From: a bacterium HR29
GTDB lineage: Bacteria; Chloroflexota; Dehalococcoidia; Tepidiformales; Tepidiformaceae
DNA length: 64,000 bases
NCBI GenBank assembly: GCA_002898215.1
Contig: BEIF01000001.1
Location: 353,501-417,500 of the forward strand
Direction of reading: 5' to 3'
The stretch's first letter is position 1. Every line of letters begins with the position of its first letter. This document shows, piece by piece, positions 42,735 to 51,798 of this stretch. The translations under genes and the position numbers were made by a program. The notes beneath the pieces were generated by a model. The model worked only from the letters and a program-made list of their open reading frames with translations. It made no database searches and was not told the DNA's origin.

Positions 42735-44294
42735 TCACGCCGGCCCGTGGCCGTAGCCGCCACCCCCCGGGGTTTCCAGGCGCAGCCGCGTACCGGGTCC
42801 GGGCCGGATGCTCGCCACCGCCGGGAGTTCGGTCGGCTCGCCGTGTGGCCCCACGAGCAGTGTGGTGCCCGGCGTGCCGGGGCCACCGCCCGCCAGGCCC
42901 CATGGCGGCACTCGGTGCCGGTTGGCGACGACTGCCGCGTTCACCGGCGAAAGGAACTCCACCTCCTTGACGACTCCGTCGCCGCCGCGGTGGGCTCCGG
43001 CGCCGCCGCTCTCGCGCCGCACTTCGAAGCGCCACACCACCATGGGGAAGTCGCGCTCCAGCATCTCGACCGGGGTGTTCGCGGTGTTCGTCATGTGCGT
43101 CTGGATGGCAGGCTCGCCGGGCCCCGATGGTCCCGCCCCCGCCCCTCCGGGGATGGTCTCGTAGTAGGCGAAGCGGGTGCCGTCTGCGCGAATGCCGCCG
43201 AAGGTGAAATTCGTCATCGTGCCCGCGCTCGCGGCGGGGATGCGTCCGGGAAGGGCCGCCGCCAGCGCCTTCATGACCACGTCGACGATGCGCTGGGAGG
43301 TCTCGACGTTGCCAGCCGAAACCGCCGCTGGCGGCCGCGCATTCACGAGGCTGCCTTCGGGGAGCACGAACCGGAGCGGACGGAAAAACCCCGCGTTGGA
43401 AGGGGCGTGGGCGGGCAGGAGGCAGCGGACGCAGTAGGCCGCCGCCGATACGGTGACCGCCGCCACCGCGTTGAACGACGAGTGATGCTGGGGCGCCGTC
43501 CCGCTGAAATCGAACGTTGCCGTTTCGCCTTCGATGCGAAGCGAAAGCACGATGGGGAGCAGTGAACCGTCCGGCGCCTCGATGACGTCGGAGGCGGCGT
43601 AGGTGCCGTCGGGGATCGCCGCGAGCGCCGCCCGGGTGAGCCGCTCGGTATACGATTGCAGCTCCTCCATCGCTGCGAAGACGGTTGACGCGCCGTACCG
43701 CTCGAAAAGTGAGCGCAGCCGCCGCTCGCCGGTCCGGAGGGCTGCCAGTTGGGCATCGAAGTCCCCGCGGCGCTCTTCGGGCGTTCGGACGTTCCGGAGG
43801 ATGAGGGCGAACACATCCTCGTTCAGTCGGCCGGCTGCTGTGAGCCGCAGCGGGGGAACGATGACTCCCTCCTGGTACAGCTCCTCCGAGGGCGGCATCG
43901 AGCCCGGCGCCATCCCGCCGATGTCGGCGTGATGGGCGCGGTTCGCGAGGAAGGCGGCCACTCGGCCCTCCCAGAAGAACGGGGCGACGAGGGTGACGTC
44001 GGGCAGGTGCGTTCCGCCGAGGTAAGGGTCGTTGACGATGGCGATGTCGCCGGGCTGCCAGGGGGCGAGCGTCTGGACCGCACGCACCGCTTCGGGCATC
44101 GAACCGAGGTGCACCGGGATGTGAGCCGCTTGGGCAACGAGCTCTCCCCCCGCGTCGAACAGCGCGCAGGAGTAGTCCCGACGTTCGCGGATGTTTGGGG
44201 AGTGGGCTGTCAGCCCGAGCGTGACCCCCATCTCTTCCGCCACGGAGGCGAGCAGGCCGTTCCAGATGGTGAGCTGGGCGGGCGTCAGGTTCAC
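42735..44294 (-). CDS. hyuB: hydantoinase B/oxoprolinase family protein
   Basis: 519 residues. The beta component of ATP-dependent hydantoinase or 5-oxoprolinase: SVAEEMGVTLGLTAHSPNIR, REYSCA-like RRDYSCALFDAGGELVAQAA, HIPVHLGSMPEAVRA, DPYLGGTHLPDVTLV and the C-terminal GGAGAHRGGDGVVKEVEF. ATG overlaps the hyuA stop (ATGA). The pair cleaves a lactam ring with ATP; the natural substrate (hydantoin, 5-oxoproline or other) is not evident. Confidence 0.92.
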   Translation of the reverse strand: MNLTPAQLTIWNGLLASVAEEMGVTLGLTAHSPNIRERRDYSCALFDAGGELVAQAAHIPVHLGSMPEAVRAVQTLAPWQPGDIAIVNDPYLGGTHLPDVTLVAPFFWEGRVAAFLANRAHHADIGGMAPGSMPPSEELYQEGVIVPPLRLTAAGRLNEDVFALILRNVRTPEERRGDFDAQLAALRTGERRLRSLFERYGASTVFAAMEELQSYTERLTRAALAAIPDGTYAASDVIEAPDGSLLPIVLSLRIEGETATFDFSGTAPQHHSSFNAVAAVTVSAAAYCVRCLLPAHAPSNAGFFRPLRFVLPEGSLVNARPPAAVSAGNVETSQRIVDVVMKALAAALPGRIPAASAGTMTNFTFGGIRADGTRFAYYETIPGGAGAGPSGPGEPAIQTHMTNTANTPVEMLERDFPMVVWRFEVRRESGGAGAHRGGDGVVKEVEFLSPVNAAVVANRHRVPPWGLAGGGPGTPGTTLLVGPHGEPTELPAVASIRPGPGTRLRLETPGGGGYGHGPA

Positions 44295-46228
44295 CGGCTC
44301 GCCTCGAGCAGGAGGTTGCCGAAGACGTCAGTTCGTCCCCGCCATCCCGGGGGGACGTAGGTGGTGCAGTCGTCCTGGACGATGACCATGGGACCCTCGA
44401 CGGTCGCGCCAACTCCGAGCGCCTCACGGTGGAGCACGGTGGCCGCCTCGAACCCGCCGTCGGTCCAGACCATCGCAGGGGTTCCCTCCGCGAGCGGAGA
44501 GGCAACGTGGCTGCGGGGGAAGATGATTTCGGGCACAGGGACTTCGGCGCGCACGCGCAGGGCTACTAGCTCCACTGGACGGTCGGGTGCGTGGAATCCG
44601 AAACGTTCGAGGTGGGCAGCGTGGAACGCCTCGGCTATCGCGGCTGGCGCGGGGGCCGCGACCGCTACGCGAAGCTCGTGCGCTTGGCCCACGTAGCGGG
44701 CATCGGCGTACCAACGGAGAGCGGCCGGCTCGCCGGCGAAGCGCGCCAGTCGCTGCCGAGCCTCCCGCTCGAGGGCGGCTGCGAGGTTGGCGATGGCAGG
44801 GGCGGCGGCCTCGTCCACGGCGCAGACCATGCCCCGTTGCACCTCGACGGCCTCCGGCGCCGCCAGCATCCCGAGGGCGGAGAGCACGCCTGGGTAGCGG
44901 GGCACTAGCACCCGCGGTATGCCGACGTCCGCAGCGAGTTCGCAGGCGTGGAGGGGTCCGGCGCCTCCGAACGCCACCAGCGTGAAGGTCGCCGGGTCGT
45001 GCCCGCGCTCGAGGCTAACCCGGCGCAGGGCGCGGGCCATGGCGGCGTTCGCCACGGCTACGACCGCTGCGGCCGCCTCGACCGGGCTGCCGAGGCGAGC
45101 GAGCGCGGCGGCAGCCCGCTCCGCCTTCGGCTGGACGCTGCCACCGAGAGCCTGCTCCGGGCGAAGGCGTCCGAGGACCAGATTCGCGTCGGTCACGGTG
45201 GGGAGGAGGCCACGCCCGTAGCACGCGGGCCCCGGGTCCGCCCCCGCGCTCTCCGGGCCCACGAGCAGGGCCCCGCCGGCATCGATGCGGGCGATCGAGC
45301 CGCCCCCGGCGCCGACGGTGACGACATCGAGCGCGGGCGTGCGGATGGCGAGCCCGTCCACCTCCGATTCGTTGCGAACGGAAGGCTCGCCCAAGCAGAG
45401 GGCCACGTCGGTGCTCGTTCCGCCCATGTCGAAGCTGAGGATTCGGTCGAAGCCTGCCGCGCGGGCCACTGCAAGCGCGCCCAGGACTCCTCCTGCCGGC
45501 CCCGAGAGGATCATCGAAGTCGGCCGGGCCAGCGCCTCCTCGGGCGCTACCAGACCACCTGCCGAGTGGATGAGGCGAAGCCCGCGCAACGCCGCCTGCA
45601 ACGGCTCGAGGTAGCGGGCAATGGTGGGGCGAAGGAACGCGGCGATGGCCGTCGTGCTCGCGCGCTCGTACTCTCGGGGTTCCGGTGCGATGTCGGCCGA
45701 GAGCACGCACTCGAGCCCCGCCGCACGGAGCGCGGCCGCGACCAGCCGTTCGTGGCGGTCGTCGACGTACGAATGGAGGAGGCAGACGGCAAACGCCTCG
45801 CCTCCGGTCGCCCGCGCCGCTTCGACGACGCGCTGGAGCTCTTCGTCGCCGAGAGGAACGAGGACTCGCCCGTGAGCATCGAGCCGTTCGCGGACGCCGA
45901 TCGTGTCCTCCGGTCGGACCACGTGCGGCGTGCGCCGAGGCTCGAGGTCGTAGAGGGAAGGACGAGTCTGGCGCCGTATCGTGAGCAGGTCTCGGAAGCC
46001 CTCGGTCGTCAGCAGGACCGTGCGGGGGCCGCGGCGTTCGAGCAGGGCGTTCGTGGCGACCGTGCTCCCGTGGACGACGCGTTCCGGGGGCACATCGGGA
46101 AGCCCCGCGAGGACCGCCTTCGAGGGATCGGCGGGAGTCGAAAGCCGTTTCCAGGCGCGGATGACGCCGTCCGCAAGAAGGACGAAATCGGTGAACGTTC
46201 CGCCAACGTCGATGCCGATCGCGGCCAC
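44291..46228 (-). CDS. hyuA: hydantoinase A/oxoprolinase family protein
   Basis: 645 residues. ASKHA-fold ATPase with phosphate-binding AIGIDVGGTFTDFVLL at the N-terminus, the second signature ILSFDMGGTSTDVALCLGEP and DVVTVGAGGGSIARIDAGG. C-terminal region about 490-640 contains the helper domain. Forms a complex with HyuB. GTG start lies 8 nt after a TACAAT -10 box, again predicting a leaderless mRNA for the hyuAB operon. Confidence 0.93.
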   Translation of the reverse strand: MAAIGIDVGGTFTDFVLLADGVIRAWKRLSTPADPSKAVLAGLPDVPPERVVHGSTVATNALLERRGPRTVLLTTEGFRDLLTIRRQTRPSLYDLEPRRTPHVVRPEDTIGVRERLDAHGRVLVPLGDEELQRVVEAARATGGEAFAVCLLHSYVDDRHERLVAAALRAAGLECVLSADIAPEPREYERASTTAIAAFLRPTIARYLEPLQAALRGLRLIHSAGGLVAPEEALARPTSMILSGPAGGVLGALAVARAAGFDRILSFDMGGTSTDVALCLGEPSVRNESEVDGLAIRTPALDVVTVGAGGGSIARIDAGGALLVGPESAGADPGPACYGRGLLPTVTDANLVLGRLRPEQALGGSVQPKAERAAAALARLGSPVEAAAAVVAVANAAMARALRRVSLERGHDPATFTLVAFGGAGPLHACELAADVGIPRVLVPRYPGVLSALGMLAAPEAVEVQRGMVCAVDEAAAPAIANLAAALEREARQRLARFAGEPAALRWYADARYVGQAHELRVAVAAPAPAAIAEAFHAAHLERFGFHAPDRPVELVALRVRAEVPVPEIIFPRSHVASPLAEGTPAMVWTDGGFEAATVLHREALGVGATVEGPMVIVQDDCTTYVPPGWRGRTDVFGNLLLEASR

Positions 46229-46236
46229 GGGTTACG

Positions 46237-46242
46237 ATTGTA
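46237..46242 (-). promoter_or_regulatory. leaderless -10 box of hyuA
   Basis: TACAAT on the minus strand ends 8 nt before the hyuA GTG. This hexamer matches the sigma-70 consensus at five of six positions. Confidence 0.55.
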
Positions 46243-46320
46243 GCGGGCAGGCGCCGTGTCCCCTCGCGGAGGATGCCTGGCTCGGCAGCGGCTGCGGCAT
46301 GCGTTCGAGAAGATTGCTCC

Positions 46321-46552
46321 TTGCAACCCGCGCCCTTGCCGATTATAGTGGTGGCGAGCCCCTTGGAATCGCACTGCACCGTGTCATCGCTGGTCACGCC
46401 GTCCCGCCGCGGGGGTGGGCGGTAGGCACGTTTGGGTTCGGTGCAAGGGTCGATCGCCGGGGAGCGCGACTCCAGGTTCGTAGTGATGAGTGCAACGGGC
46501 GCGATGCCCATCGTCTCGGCGCGACAAATCTCCTCGCGGGCTCGGAGTTGAC
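46321..46552 (+). promoter_or_regulatory. rpoD promoter and about 200-nt leader
   Basis: TTGCAA (46321-46326) and TATAGT (46344-46349) are exactly 17 nt apart, the best -35/-10 pair in the window. Transcription would start near 46356, leaving about 197 nt before the ATG at 46553, with CGGAG just upstream of it. The 324-bp gap 46229-46552 holds only this promoter, the divergent hyuA promoter and the leader. I could not match the leader to a riboswitch class. Confidence 0.7.
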
Positions 46553-48109
46553 ATGGCAGGTGGAGTGAACGACGACGTGGTAATGGCAATGGCCCCTGGG
46601 ATGGGCGACGCCATCGAGCGGCTTGGTGTCGCCCGCGAGGCGGACGAGCTCGAGGAGCTCGGCCTCGATGTGGAAACGGGCGAACTGGTGGTCGACGAAG
46701 AGCCGCTCGCAGCCGAAGAGGAAGTCGAGGAAACCCTGTTCGAAGAGGAGGAGGAAGGCGAGGCGCTCGAGGACTCCGTTCGCGCCTACCTGCGCGAAAT
46801 CGGGCGCGTCGACCTCCTCACCAAGGCCGATGAGCAGCGGCTCGGCGCGGAAATGGAGGCGCGCGATTACCTGAAGCGCCTCGAAGAGGAGTACCGCGAG
46901 GCGCACGGCACGGAGCCGTCGCCGGCGCGCGCGGCCGTGCTCCTGCTGGAGCGGCTCACGGCCTCCTGGCAGGCGCTCGCTGCTGCCGCGGCCGTCGCCC
47001 GTGGCGACGCGGAGGAACTGGGGAAGCTCCGCCGCCGGCGGAAGCCAGCCTTCGGGCGACCGCTGACGGAGGTGGCAGCCGATCCTGCCGTCCGGGCGAT
47101 CATCGATGGCGAGTTCAAGCCCGACTTCGTGAAGACGCTCGAATCCGCGCTCGGCCTGACCACCGAGGCCGCGCAGCGCGCCATCGTCGATGTCTCCGTC
47201 ACGACGACGATCCTCGACCCTGCGCTGCTGAAGGCGATGGCCGAGGCGGCGGGCGGGGAGGAGAAGCTGGTGCCGCCCGCGCCTGAACTCGTCGAGGCGC
47301 TCCTGCCGCTCGAAGGTCAGCTCCGTCGCCGTTTCGAGGAGGTGAAGCGGAAGGGCGACCGCGCCCAGAAGCAGCTCGCCGAGGCGAACCTCCGCTTGGT
47401 GGTCTCGGTCGCGAAGAAGTACATCGGCCGGGGCATGTCCCTCCTCGACCTCATCCAGGAAGGGAACATCGGCCTGCTCCGGGGCGTCGAAAAGTTCGAC
47501 TATCGGAAGGGCTTCAAGTTCTCCACGTACGCCACCTGGTGGATCCGCCAGGCCATCACCCGCGCCCTGGCCGACCAGTCGCGGACCATTCGCATCCCGG
47601 TCCACATGACCGAGGTGATGAACAAGCTCGCCCGCGTCACCCGCCGGCTCATGCAGCAGTACGGCCGCGAGCCGACGGCCGAGGAGCTGGCGGCTGCGAT
47701 GCAGAAGGAGGTTCGCCCCAACGAGGCGGCGCAGTACACTCCGGAGCGGATCCGGGAGATCCAGGCGCTGGCCCGCGACCCGGCCTCGTTGGAGACGCCT
47801 ATCGGCGACGACGAGGAGAGCGAGCTGGGCGACTTCATCGAAGACGAGAACGCCATCGCGCCCGAAGAAGTGGCGACGATGCAGCTCTTGCGTGAGCAGG
47901 TGGAGGATATTCTGGCGACGCTCACCGCTCGCGAGCGCCAGGTCCTGAAGCTCCGCTTCGGCCTCGAGGATGGCCGAGCCCGCACTCTCGAAGAGGTCGG
48001 GCGGGAGTTCGGCGTCACGCGGGAGCGAATCCGCCAGATCGAAGGCCAGGCGCTCCGCAAGCTTCGGCAGCCGAGCCGGGCGCGGAAGCTCGCTGGCTAC
48101 CTCGAATGA
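46553..48109 (+). CDS. rpoD: primary RNA polymerase sigma factor (sigma-70 family)
   Basis: 518 residues. A short acidic N-terminus (about 1-70) replaces the full region 1.1. Region 1.2 ([20 protein letters not shown]) is followed by a non-conserved segment of about 170 residues, then region 2 ([40 protein letters not shown]), region 3 and region 4.2 ([20 protein letters not shown]). All primary-sigma features are present. ATG with CGGAG 6 nt upstream; stop overlaps the zinc-ribbon gene (ATGA). Confidence 0.96.
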   Translation: MAGGVNDDVVMAMAPGMGDAIERLGVAREADELEELGLDVETGELVVDEEPLAAEEEVEETLFEEEEEGEALEDSVRAYLREIGRVDLLTKADEQRLGAEMEARDYLKRLEEEYREAHGTEPSPARAAVLLLERLTASWQALAAAAAVARGDAEELGKLRRRRKPAFGRPLTEVAADPAVRAIIDGEFKPDFVKTLESALGLTTEAAQRAIVDVSVTTTILDPALLKAMAEAAGGEEKLVPPAPELVEALLPLEGQLRRRFEEVKRKGDRAQKQLAEANLRLVVSVAKKYIGRGMSLLDLIQEGNIGLLRGVEKFDYRKGFKFSTYATWWIRQAITRALADQSRTIRIPVHMTEVMNKLARVTRRLMQQYGREPTAEELAAAMQKEVRPNEAAQYTPERIREIQALARDPASLETPIGDDEESELGDFIEDENAIAPEEVATMQLLREQVEDILATLTARERQVLKLRFGLEDGRARTLEEVGREFGVTRERIRQIEGQALRKLRQPSRARKLAGYLE

Positions 48110-48612
48110 CGAACACCGTTGCGAGGAGCATGAGGGTGACGACGGAAGTCCCACTGCTCACCTGCAGCCGCTGCGGGAGCGAATTCGAACCCTTGGACGA
48201 CCTCCCCACCGAGGAACGTGGCGAGGTGCTCTGCAGCGAGTGCCGCGGGGGTGAGGCTCCCTCCCGTCGGCGGCAGAAGCGGCGGCGCATTACCGTCGAG
48301 TGCGCCGCGTGCGGTGAAAAGGCCCGCATCTCCTTCGAACCGCGTGAGGGACGTCCCGTCTACTGCAAGCGCTGCTTCAAGAAGCAGCAACAGGACGCCC
48401 AGGCCGGCGAAGCGGAGGAGGAAGAGGACATCCGCATCCCGTCCTCGGTCGACCTGTACATGCGCAACAACCGCTGGACGCGCTGGGTGCGAGGCCACGC
48501 ACGGCGGAATGGGGCCCAGAACGGGTTCCGCCCTGGCATGGCCTGGGAAGGCCCCATCGAGCGCCCGCCCCTGCCCCGCCGAGGACTCGGGAGTGCCGGA
48601 ACGTACGACTGA
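48106..48612 (+). CDS. double zinc-ribbon protein translationally coupled to rpoD
   Basis: 168 residues. Two zinc-ribbon-like units: [14 protein letters not shown] with VLCSECRGG (about 20-46), and [16 protein letters not shown] with [10 protein letters not shown] (about 65-92), the latter like the CxxC-type ribbon often seen in small Chloroflexota and Patescibacteria proteins. The acidic and basic C-terminus (about 100-168) shows no domain I recognise. The ATGA overlap with rpoD implies matched synthesis; a role near RNA polymerase or nucleic acid is plausible, but this is inference. Confidence 0.8.
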   Translation: MTNTVARSMRVTTEVPLLTCSRCGSEFEPLDDLPTEERGEVLCSECRGGEAPSRRRQKRRRITVECAACGEKARISFEPREGRPVYCKRCFKKQQQDAQAGEAEEEEDIRIPSSVDLYMRNNRWTRWVRGHARRNGAQNGFRPGMAWEGPIERPPLPRRGLGSAGTYD

Positions 48613-48662
48613 CGGCGAGCCCTCCGCCTGCTATCCGTTCGACACCTTTTCATTACCTGCGA

Positions 48663-48714
48663 TACGATGGAGCCTGCTCGGTGCGGAAGCGCACCGGGCA
48701 GTGCTTCCCTCCTG
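48663..48714 (+). promoter_or_regulatory. -10 box and first hairpin of the deacetylase leader
   Basis: TACGAT at 48663-48668 could start transcription near 48675. Immediately there, 48674-48685 pairs with 48690-48701 (12 pairs including one G-U; loop GAAG). A competing pairing GGAAGC (48685-48690) with GCTTCC (48703-48708) would break this stem. The arrangement resembles an attenuator, but may also be part of a tandem terminator for the rpoD operon. Confidence 0.45.
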
Positions 48715-48745
48715 GCAGGACCGGTCCCCCGGTCCTGCTCATTTT
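48715..48745 (+). terminator. intrinsic terminator 24 bp before the deacetylase gene
   Basis: GCAGGACCGG and CCGGTCCTGC form a perfect 10-bp stem around the loop TCCC, followed by TCATTTT. It ends only 23 bp upstream of the GTG of the next gene and about 100 bp after the zinc-ribbon stop, so it either ends the rpoD operon or acts as an attenuator for the deacetylase gene. Confidence 0.7.
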
Positions 48746-48768
48746 GCGGTTCCACCGGAGGGCACGCC

Positions 48769-49923
48769 GTGAGCGGCACCGCCGCCTACGTGTACTCGCC
48801 TGAACTTCGCCAGTACGACCACGGGCCCCTCCATCCCCTCAAGCCCGAGCGCTTCACCCTCGCACGAGAGCTCTCCGAGGTGTGCGGACTTCTCAGCGCC
48901 CCCGACGTCCTCGACCTGCCGGCTCGGCCGGCCCGCGATGAGGAGATCGCAACCTGCCATTCGACGCGGTACATCGAAGCGGTTCGTGCTGCCGGCGAAG
49001 GCGCGCCTGGCCGCTGGGAGGCGTTCGGGTTCGGCCCGGGCGACAACCCCATCTTCGCGCGCATGCACGATGCAGCCGCTTGGGTGGTCGGCGCCACGCT
49101 CGAGGCGGCCCGGGCGATCGCCGAAGGGCGAGCGCTGCACGCCTTCAGTCCCGCCGGTGGGCTCCACCACGCGATGCCCGAACAGGCCTGGGGCTTCTGC
49201 ATCTACAACGACCCTGCCATCGCCATCCGCTGGCTCCTCCGACAGGGGTTCCAGCGCGTCGCCTACATCGACCTCGATGTCCACCACGGCGACGGCGTGC
49301 AGGCCATCTTCTACCGCGAGCCGCGGGTGCTCACGATCTCCATCCACGAAAGTGGGCAGTTCCTCTTTCCGGGAACCGGGTTCGTGGACGAGATCGGAGA
49401 GGGGCCTGCCGAAGGCACGAAAGTGAACGTACCACTGCCGCCCGGAACGGCGGACCCGGAGTGGCTGCTCTCCATCGACGAAATCGTCCTTCCCCTCGTG
49501 CGCGCTTGGCGGCCCGACATCCTCGTCACCCAGCTCGGCTGCGACACCCACGCGACGGACCCACTCGCCCACTTCGAGCTTTCGACCTTCGCCTATCGGG
49601 AGGCGTACGCGCGCATGCATGCCCTCGCCCACGAGGTGGCGGGCGGGCGCTGGCTCGCTACCGGGGGAGGCGGCTACCAATGGGCAGCGGTGGCTCCTCG
49701 CGCGTGGACGCTCGCCTTCGCGGAAATGGTGGGTCGCGAGCTTCCCGAGACGGTTCCCGAGGCGTGGGCGGCATCGGTGGCGGAGCGGTACGGTGTCGAC
49801 GTTCCGCGGCCGTTCGTGGAAGAGCAGGCTCGGCCGGGCGCGTATGCGCACCACGTCCGCCGCGTGCTCCAAGCGGTCAAAGCGGCCGTCTTCCGTTATC
49901 ACGGGCTCGACGGAGAGAGCTAA
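48769..49923 (+). CDS. AcuC-type histone-deacetylase-family protein
   Basis: 384 residues of the arginase/deacetylase fold. The catalytic histidines are in SPAGGLHHAMPEQAWGFCIY, metal ligands in AYIDLDVHHGDGVQAIFY and TQLGCDTHATDPLAHFEL, and the glycine-rich LATGGGGYQWAA closes the site. AcuC deacetylates acetyl-CoA synthetase in bacilli; the target here is unknown. GTG start with CGGAGG 7 nt upstream. The 3' end overlaps the convergent gene by 4 bp. Confidence 0.92.
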   Translation: MSGTAAYVYSPELRQYDHGPLHPLKPERFTLARELSEVCGLLSAPDVLDLPARPARDEEIATCHSTRYIEAVRAAGEGAPGRWEAFGFGPGDNPIFARMHDAAAWVVGATLEAARAIAEGRALHAFSPAGGLHHAMPEQAWGFCIYNDPAIAIRWLLRQGFQRVAYIDLDVHHGDGVQAIFYREPRVLTISIHESGQFLFPGTGFVDEIGEGPAEGTKVNVPLPPGTADPEWLLSIDEIVLPLVRAWRPDILVTQLGCDTHATDPLAHFELSTFAYREAYARMHALAHEVAGGRWLATGGGGYQWAAVAPRAWTLAFAEMVGRELPETVPEAWAASVAERYGVDVPRPFVEEQARPGAYAHHVRRVLQAVKAAVFRYHGLDGES

Positions 49924-50936
49924 GGAGCGCTCCGTGGCTGCGGCGACGGCTCCCCCTGGGCGTCGCCGCGCCCTCGCCGCTGCTCCCAAGGGAGGAGGTC
50001 ACTGAACTGGAGCCTCATCTGCCAGGCGGCCAGCGGACCGAGAACCAGGAACGGAAGCGATAGCACCCCCTGCAGCCCGATCGCGTAGGCTGTGGCCAGC
50101 TCCGGGTCCTGGCCGACGGCGATCAGCGCCTGCTGCGCCAGGAGCAGGAACCCCACGCCCGACTGGGCGACGGGGATGGCCGCCCCGACGTTCGCCGCTG
50201 CTACCAGGAATACGAACACGAGCGGTTCGGCGGTCACCCCGAAGGCACGGGCGGTCAGCCAGAACAGCACGGCCTCCGTGAGCCAGATCGCTCCCGACAG
50301 GAGCGCGAGGTCCGCGAGCTGGCGAGGCCGGCGGACGGCTGCCAGGCCCTCCGCGAACCGCTGCCCGCCCCACCGCCGCAGACGCGCGTTTCGCGCCGGA
50401 GAGAGCGGCGACCCGGGGCGCGCGATCTCGACTGCGAGCAGCATGCCCAGCGCAGTCCCCACGAGCATGAAGATGGTGAGACCGCGGAAGGCGGGGCCGA
50501 TCGGCAGGAACACCATCGTGACGCCGAGAAACAGCGCGAACGTGACGCCGTCCCAGAGGCGCTCCACCGCCTCGGCGCCGAGCAGGTGCAGGCGGGAGAT
50601 GCCGAACTTCCGGGCCGAAATCTGGATCATCACGCCGTATCCGAGCTGGAAGGGAAGCACGAGGTTCGCCCCCTGGGAGAGCACGACGCGTGGAAGCGCA
50701 TCCCGAATCGCGATCGGCTTGAGATGCGCCACGAGGGCGCGCCAGCGCAGGGCGCGGAGCCAGAACCTTCCCACGTACACGGCCGCAATTTCGGGCAGGT
50801 AGGCGATGTTGGCGCCCGCGAGCGCGCGTCCTACTTCGCCGATGTGTATGTCGCGGAGGATGAGCCAGAGGAAGGCCCCCGTGGCGCCGGCTCCCAACGC
50901 TGCCCGCAGGGCTTGCGCGCGAAGCCGGGAGCGCAC
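49920..50936 (-). CDS. flippase-like integral membrane protein (AglD/MprF N-domain, UPF0104)
   Basis: 338 residues with about eight membrane helices. VLSQGANLVLPFQLGYGVMI, LLGAEAVERLWDGVTFALF and the late AAIPVAQSGVGFLLLAQQAL resemble the lysylphosphatidylglycerol-synthase transmembrane region and AglD-type flippases. The soluble aminoacyl-transferase domain of MprF is absent. A lipid or polyprenyl-linked substrate is likely but unspecified. GTG start shortly after the upstream decarboxylase-like gene. Confidence 0.82.
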   Translation of the reverse strand: MRSRLRAQALRAALGAGATGAFLWLILRDIHIGEVGRALAGANIAYLPEIAAVYVGRFWLRALRWRALVAHLKPIAIRDALPRVVLSQGANLVLPFQLGYGVMIQISARKFGISRLHLLGAEAVERLWDGVTFALFLGVTMVFLPIGPAFRGLTIFMLVGTALGMLLAVEIARPGSPLSPARNARLRRWGGQRFAEGLAAVRRPRQLADLALLSGAIWLTEAVLFWLTARAFGVTAEPLVFVFLVAAANVGAAIPVAQSGVGFLLLAQQALIAVGQDPELATAYAIGLQGVLSLPFLVLGPLAAWQMRLQFSDLLPWEQRRGRGDAQGEPSPQPRSAP

Positions 50937-50945
50937 GGGGATCGC

Positions 50946-51746
50946 CTACCGCCCGGCGCCGCTCGGCTCTTCGGCCCACACCAGGAGGTCGTCGACCTTC
51001 GCGAAGGCGAACGGAAGGAACGTCTCGGTGGGCACGGTGGCCGCGACGGCGCCTGAAGTCTCCGTGACCCCCTCACTGAACGCGGCGCCGAGCACCTTCA
51101 GGATTGGGATGTCGAACAGGGGGTCGTGCGGGGATTCGCGTACGGTCAGCGAAGCCTGCCCGCGGGCTGTCACCCGCAGCCGACTCCGGTGCAGTACCCG
51201 GACGAGCTCGACCGGACCGGCGATCCGACCATCGGGGGTGGGGAGGAACCGGAAGTGATAGCGGATCGTTTCGGTCTCACGCTCCGGCTCCTCAGTCGGG
51301 TCGAGGACGGCGCTCAGCTCGAGGAAGGTGATCCCATACCGCGTGACGCTCCCGTGCACGACCCCGTCGCCGCGCTCCTCGAGCTGGATTTCGGCGAGCT
51401 TCTTCGGCTCCCCGTACAACTCGCGCCCGAAGGTGAGCGCTGAGTCGGTGCTCACTGGCATCGCCAGGCAGTAGAGCGCGGTCTCGCCCTGGTACGTGCA
51501 TGCGATATCGACGGTGGCGACGAAGAACGCGCCGACGCAATTGGAGCGGCGGACCTCGGCGACGGAGAAGACGATGCGCGGCTCTGCTGCCGGCTCGAGC
51601 GGCGGCGGGAGGAGCGCCGCCAGCGTCTCCGGATCGCTGTCGGCCGTCACAGTGAGCGCACGGACATCCCGGAAGAGCGGACGGCGGAAGGCAGCGAGGA
51701 ACTGCTCGATCTCCTCGTTCGTGCGGCGGAAGCGGGGATGCGGCAT
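50946..51746 (-). CDS. acetoacetate-decarboxylase-family protein
   Basis: 266 residues. The ADC-like fold is indicated by ALTFGRELYGEPKKLAEIQL, where the lysine pair corresponds to the Schiff-base lysine region of acetoacetate decarboxylase, and by the repeated beta-cone strands. Many family members act on other keto acids, so a decarboxylase reaction is not certain. ATG preceded by GGAAGGAGG. It is probably co-transcribed with the flippase-like gene 9 bp downstream. Confidence 0.82.
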   Translation of the reverse strand: MPHPRFRRTNEEIEQFLAAFRRPLFRDVRALTVTADSDPETLAALLPPPLEPAAEPRIVFSVAEVRRSNCVGAFFVATVDIACTYQGETALYCLAMPVSTDSALTFGRELYGEPKKLAEIQLEERGDGVVHGSVTRYGITFLELSAVLDPTEEPERETETIRYHFRFLPTPDGRIAGPVELVRVLHRSRLRVTARGQASLTVRESPHDPLFDIPILKVLGAAFSEGVTETSGAVAATVPTETFLPFAFAKVDDLLVWAEEPSGAGR

Positions 51747-51798
51747 CGAGCCTCCTTCCATCGGTTGGCTCGAAGCCATTCTAGGGGAGCGGGCAAGG

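Noticed and set aside
46548-46554. Perfect TTGACA immediately before the rpoD ATG
   Set aside because: No -10 box lies at the right distance inside the gene; the convincing promoter is at 46321-46349.
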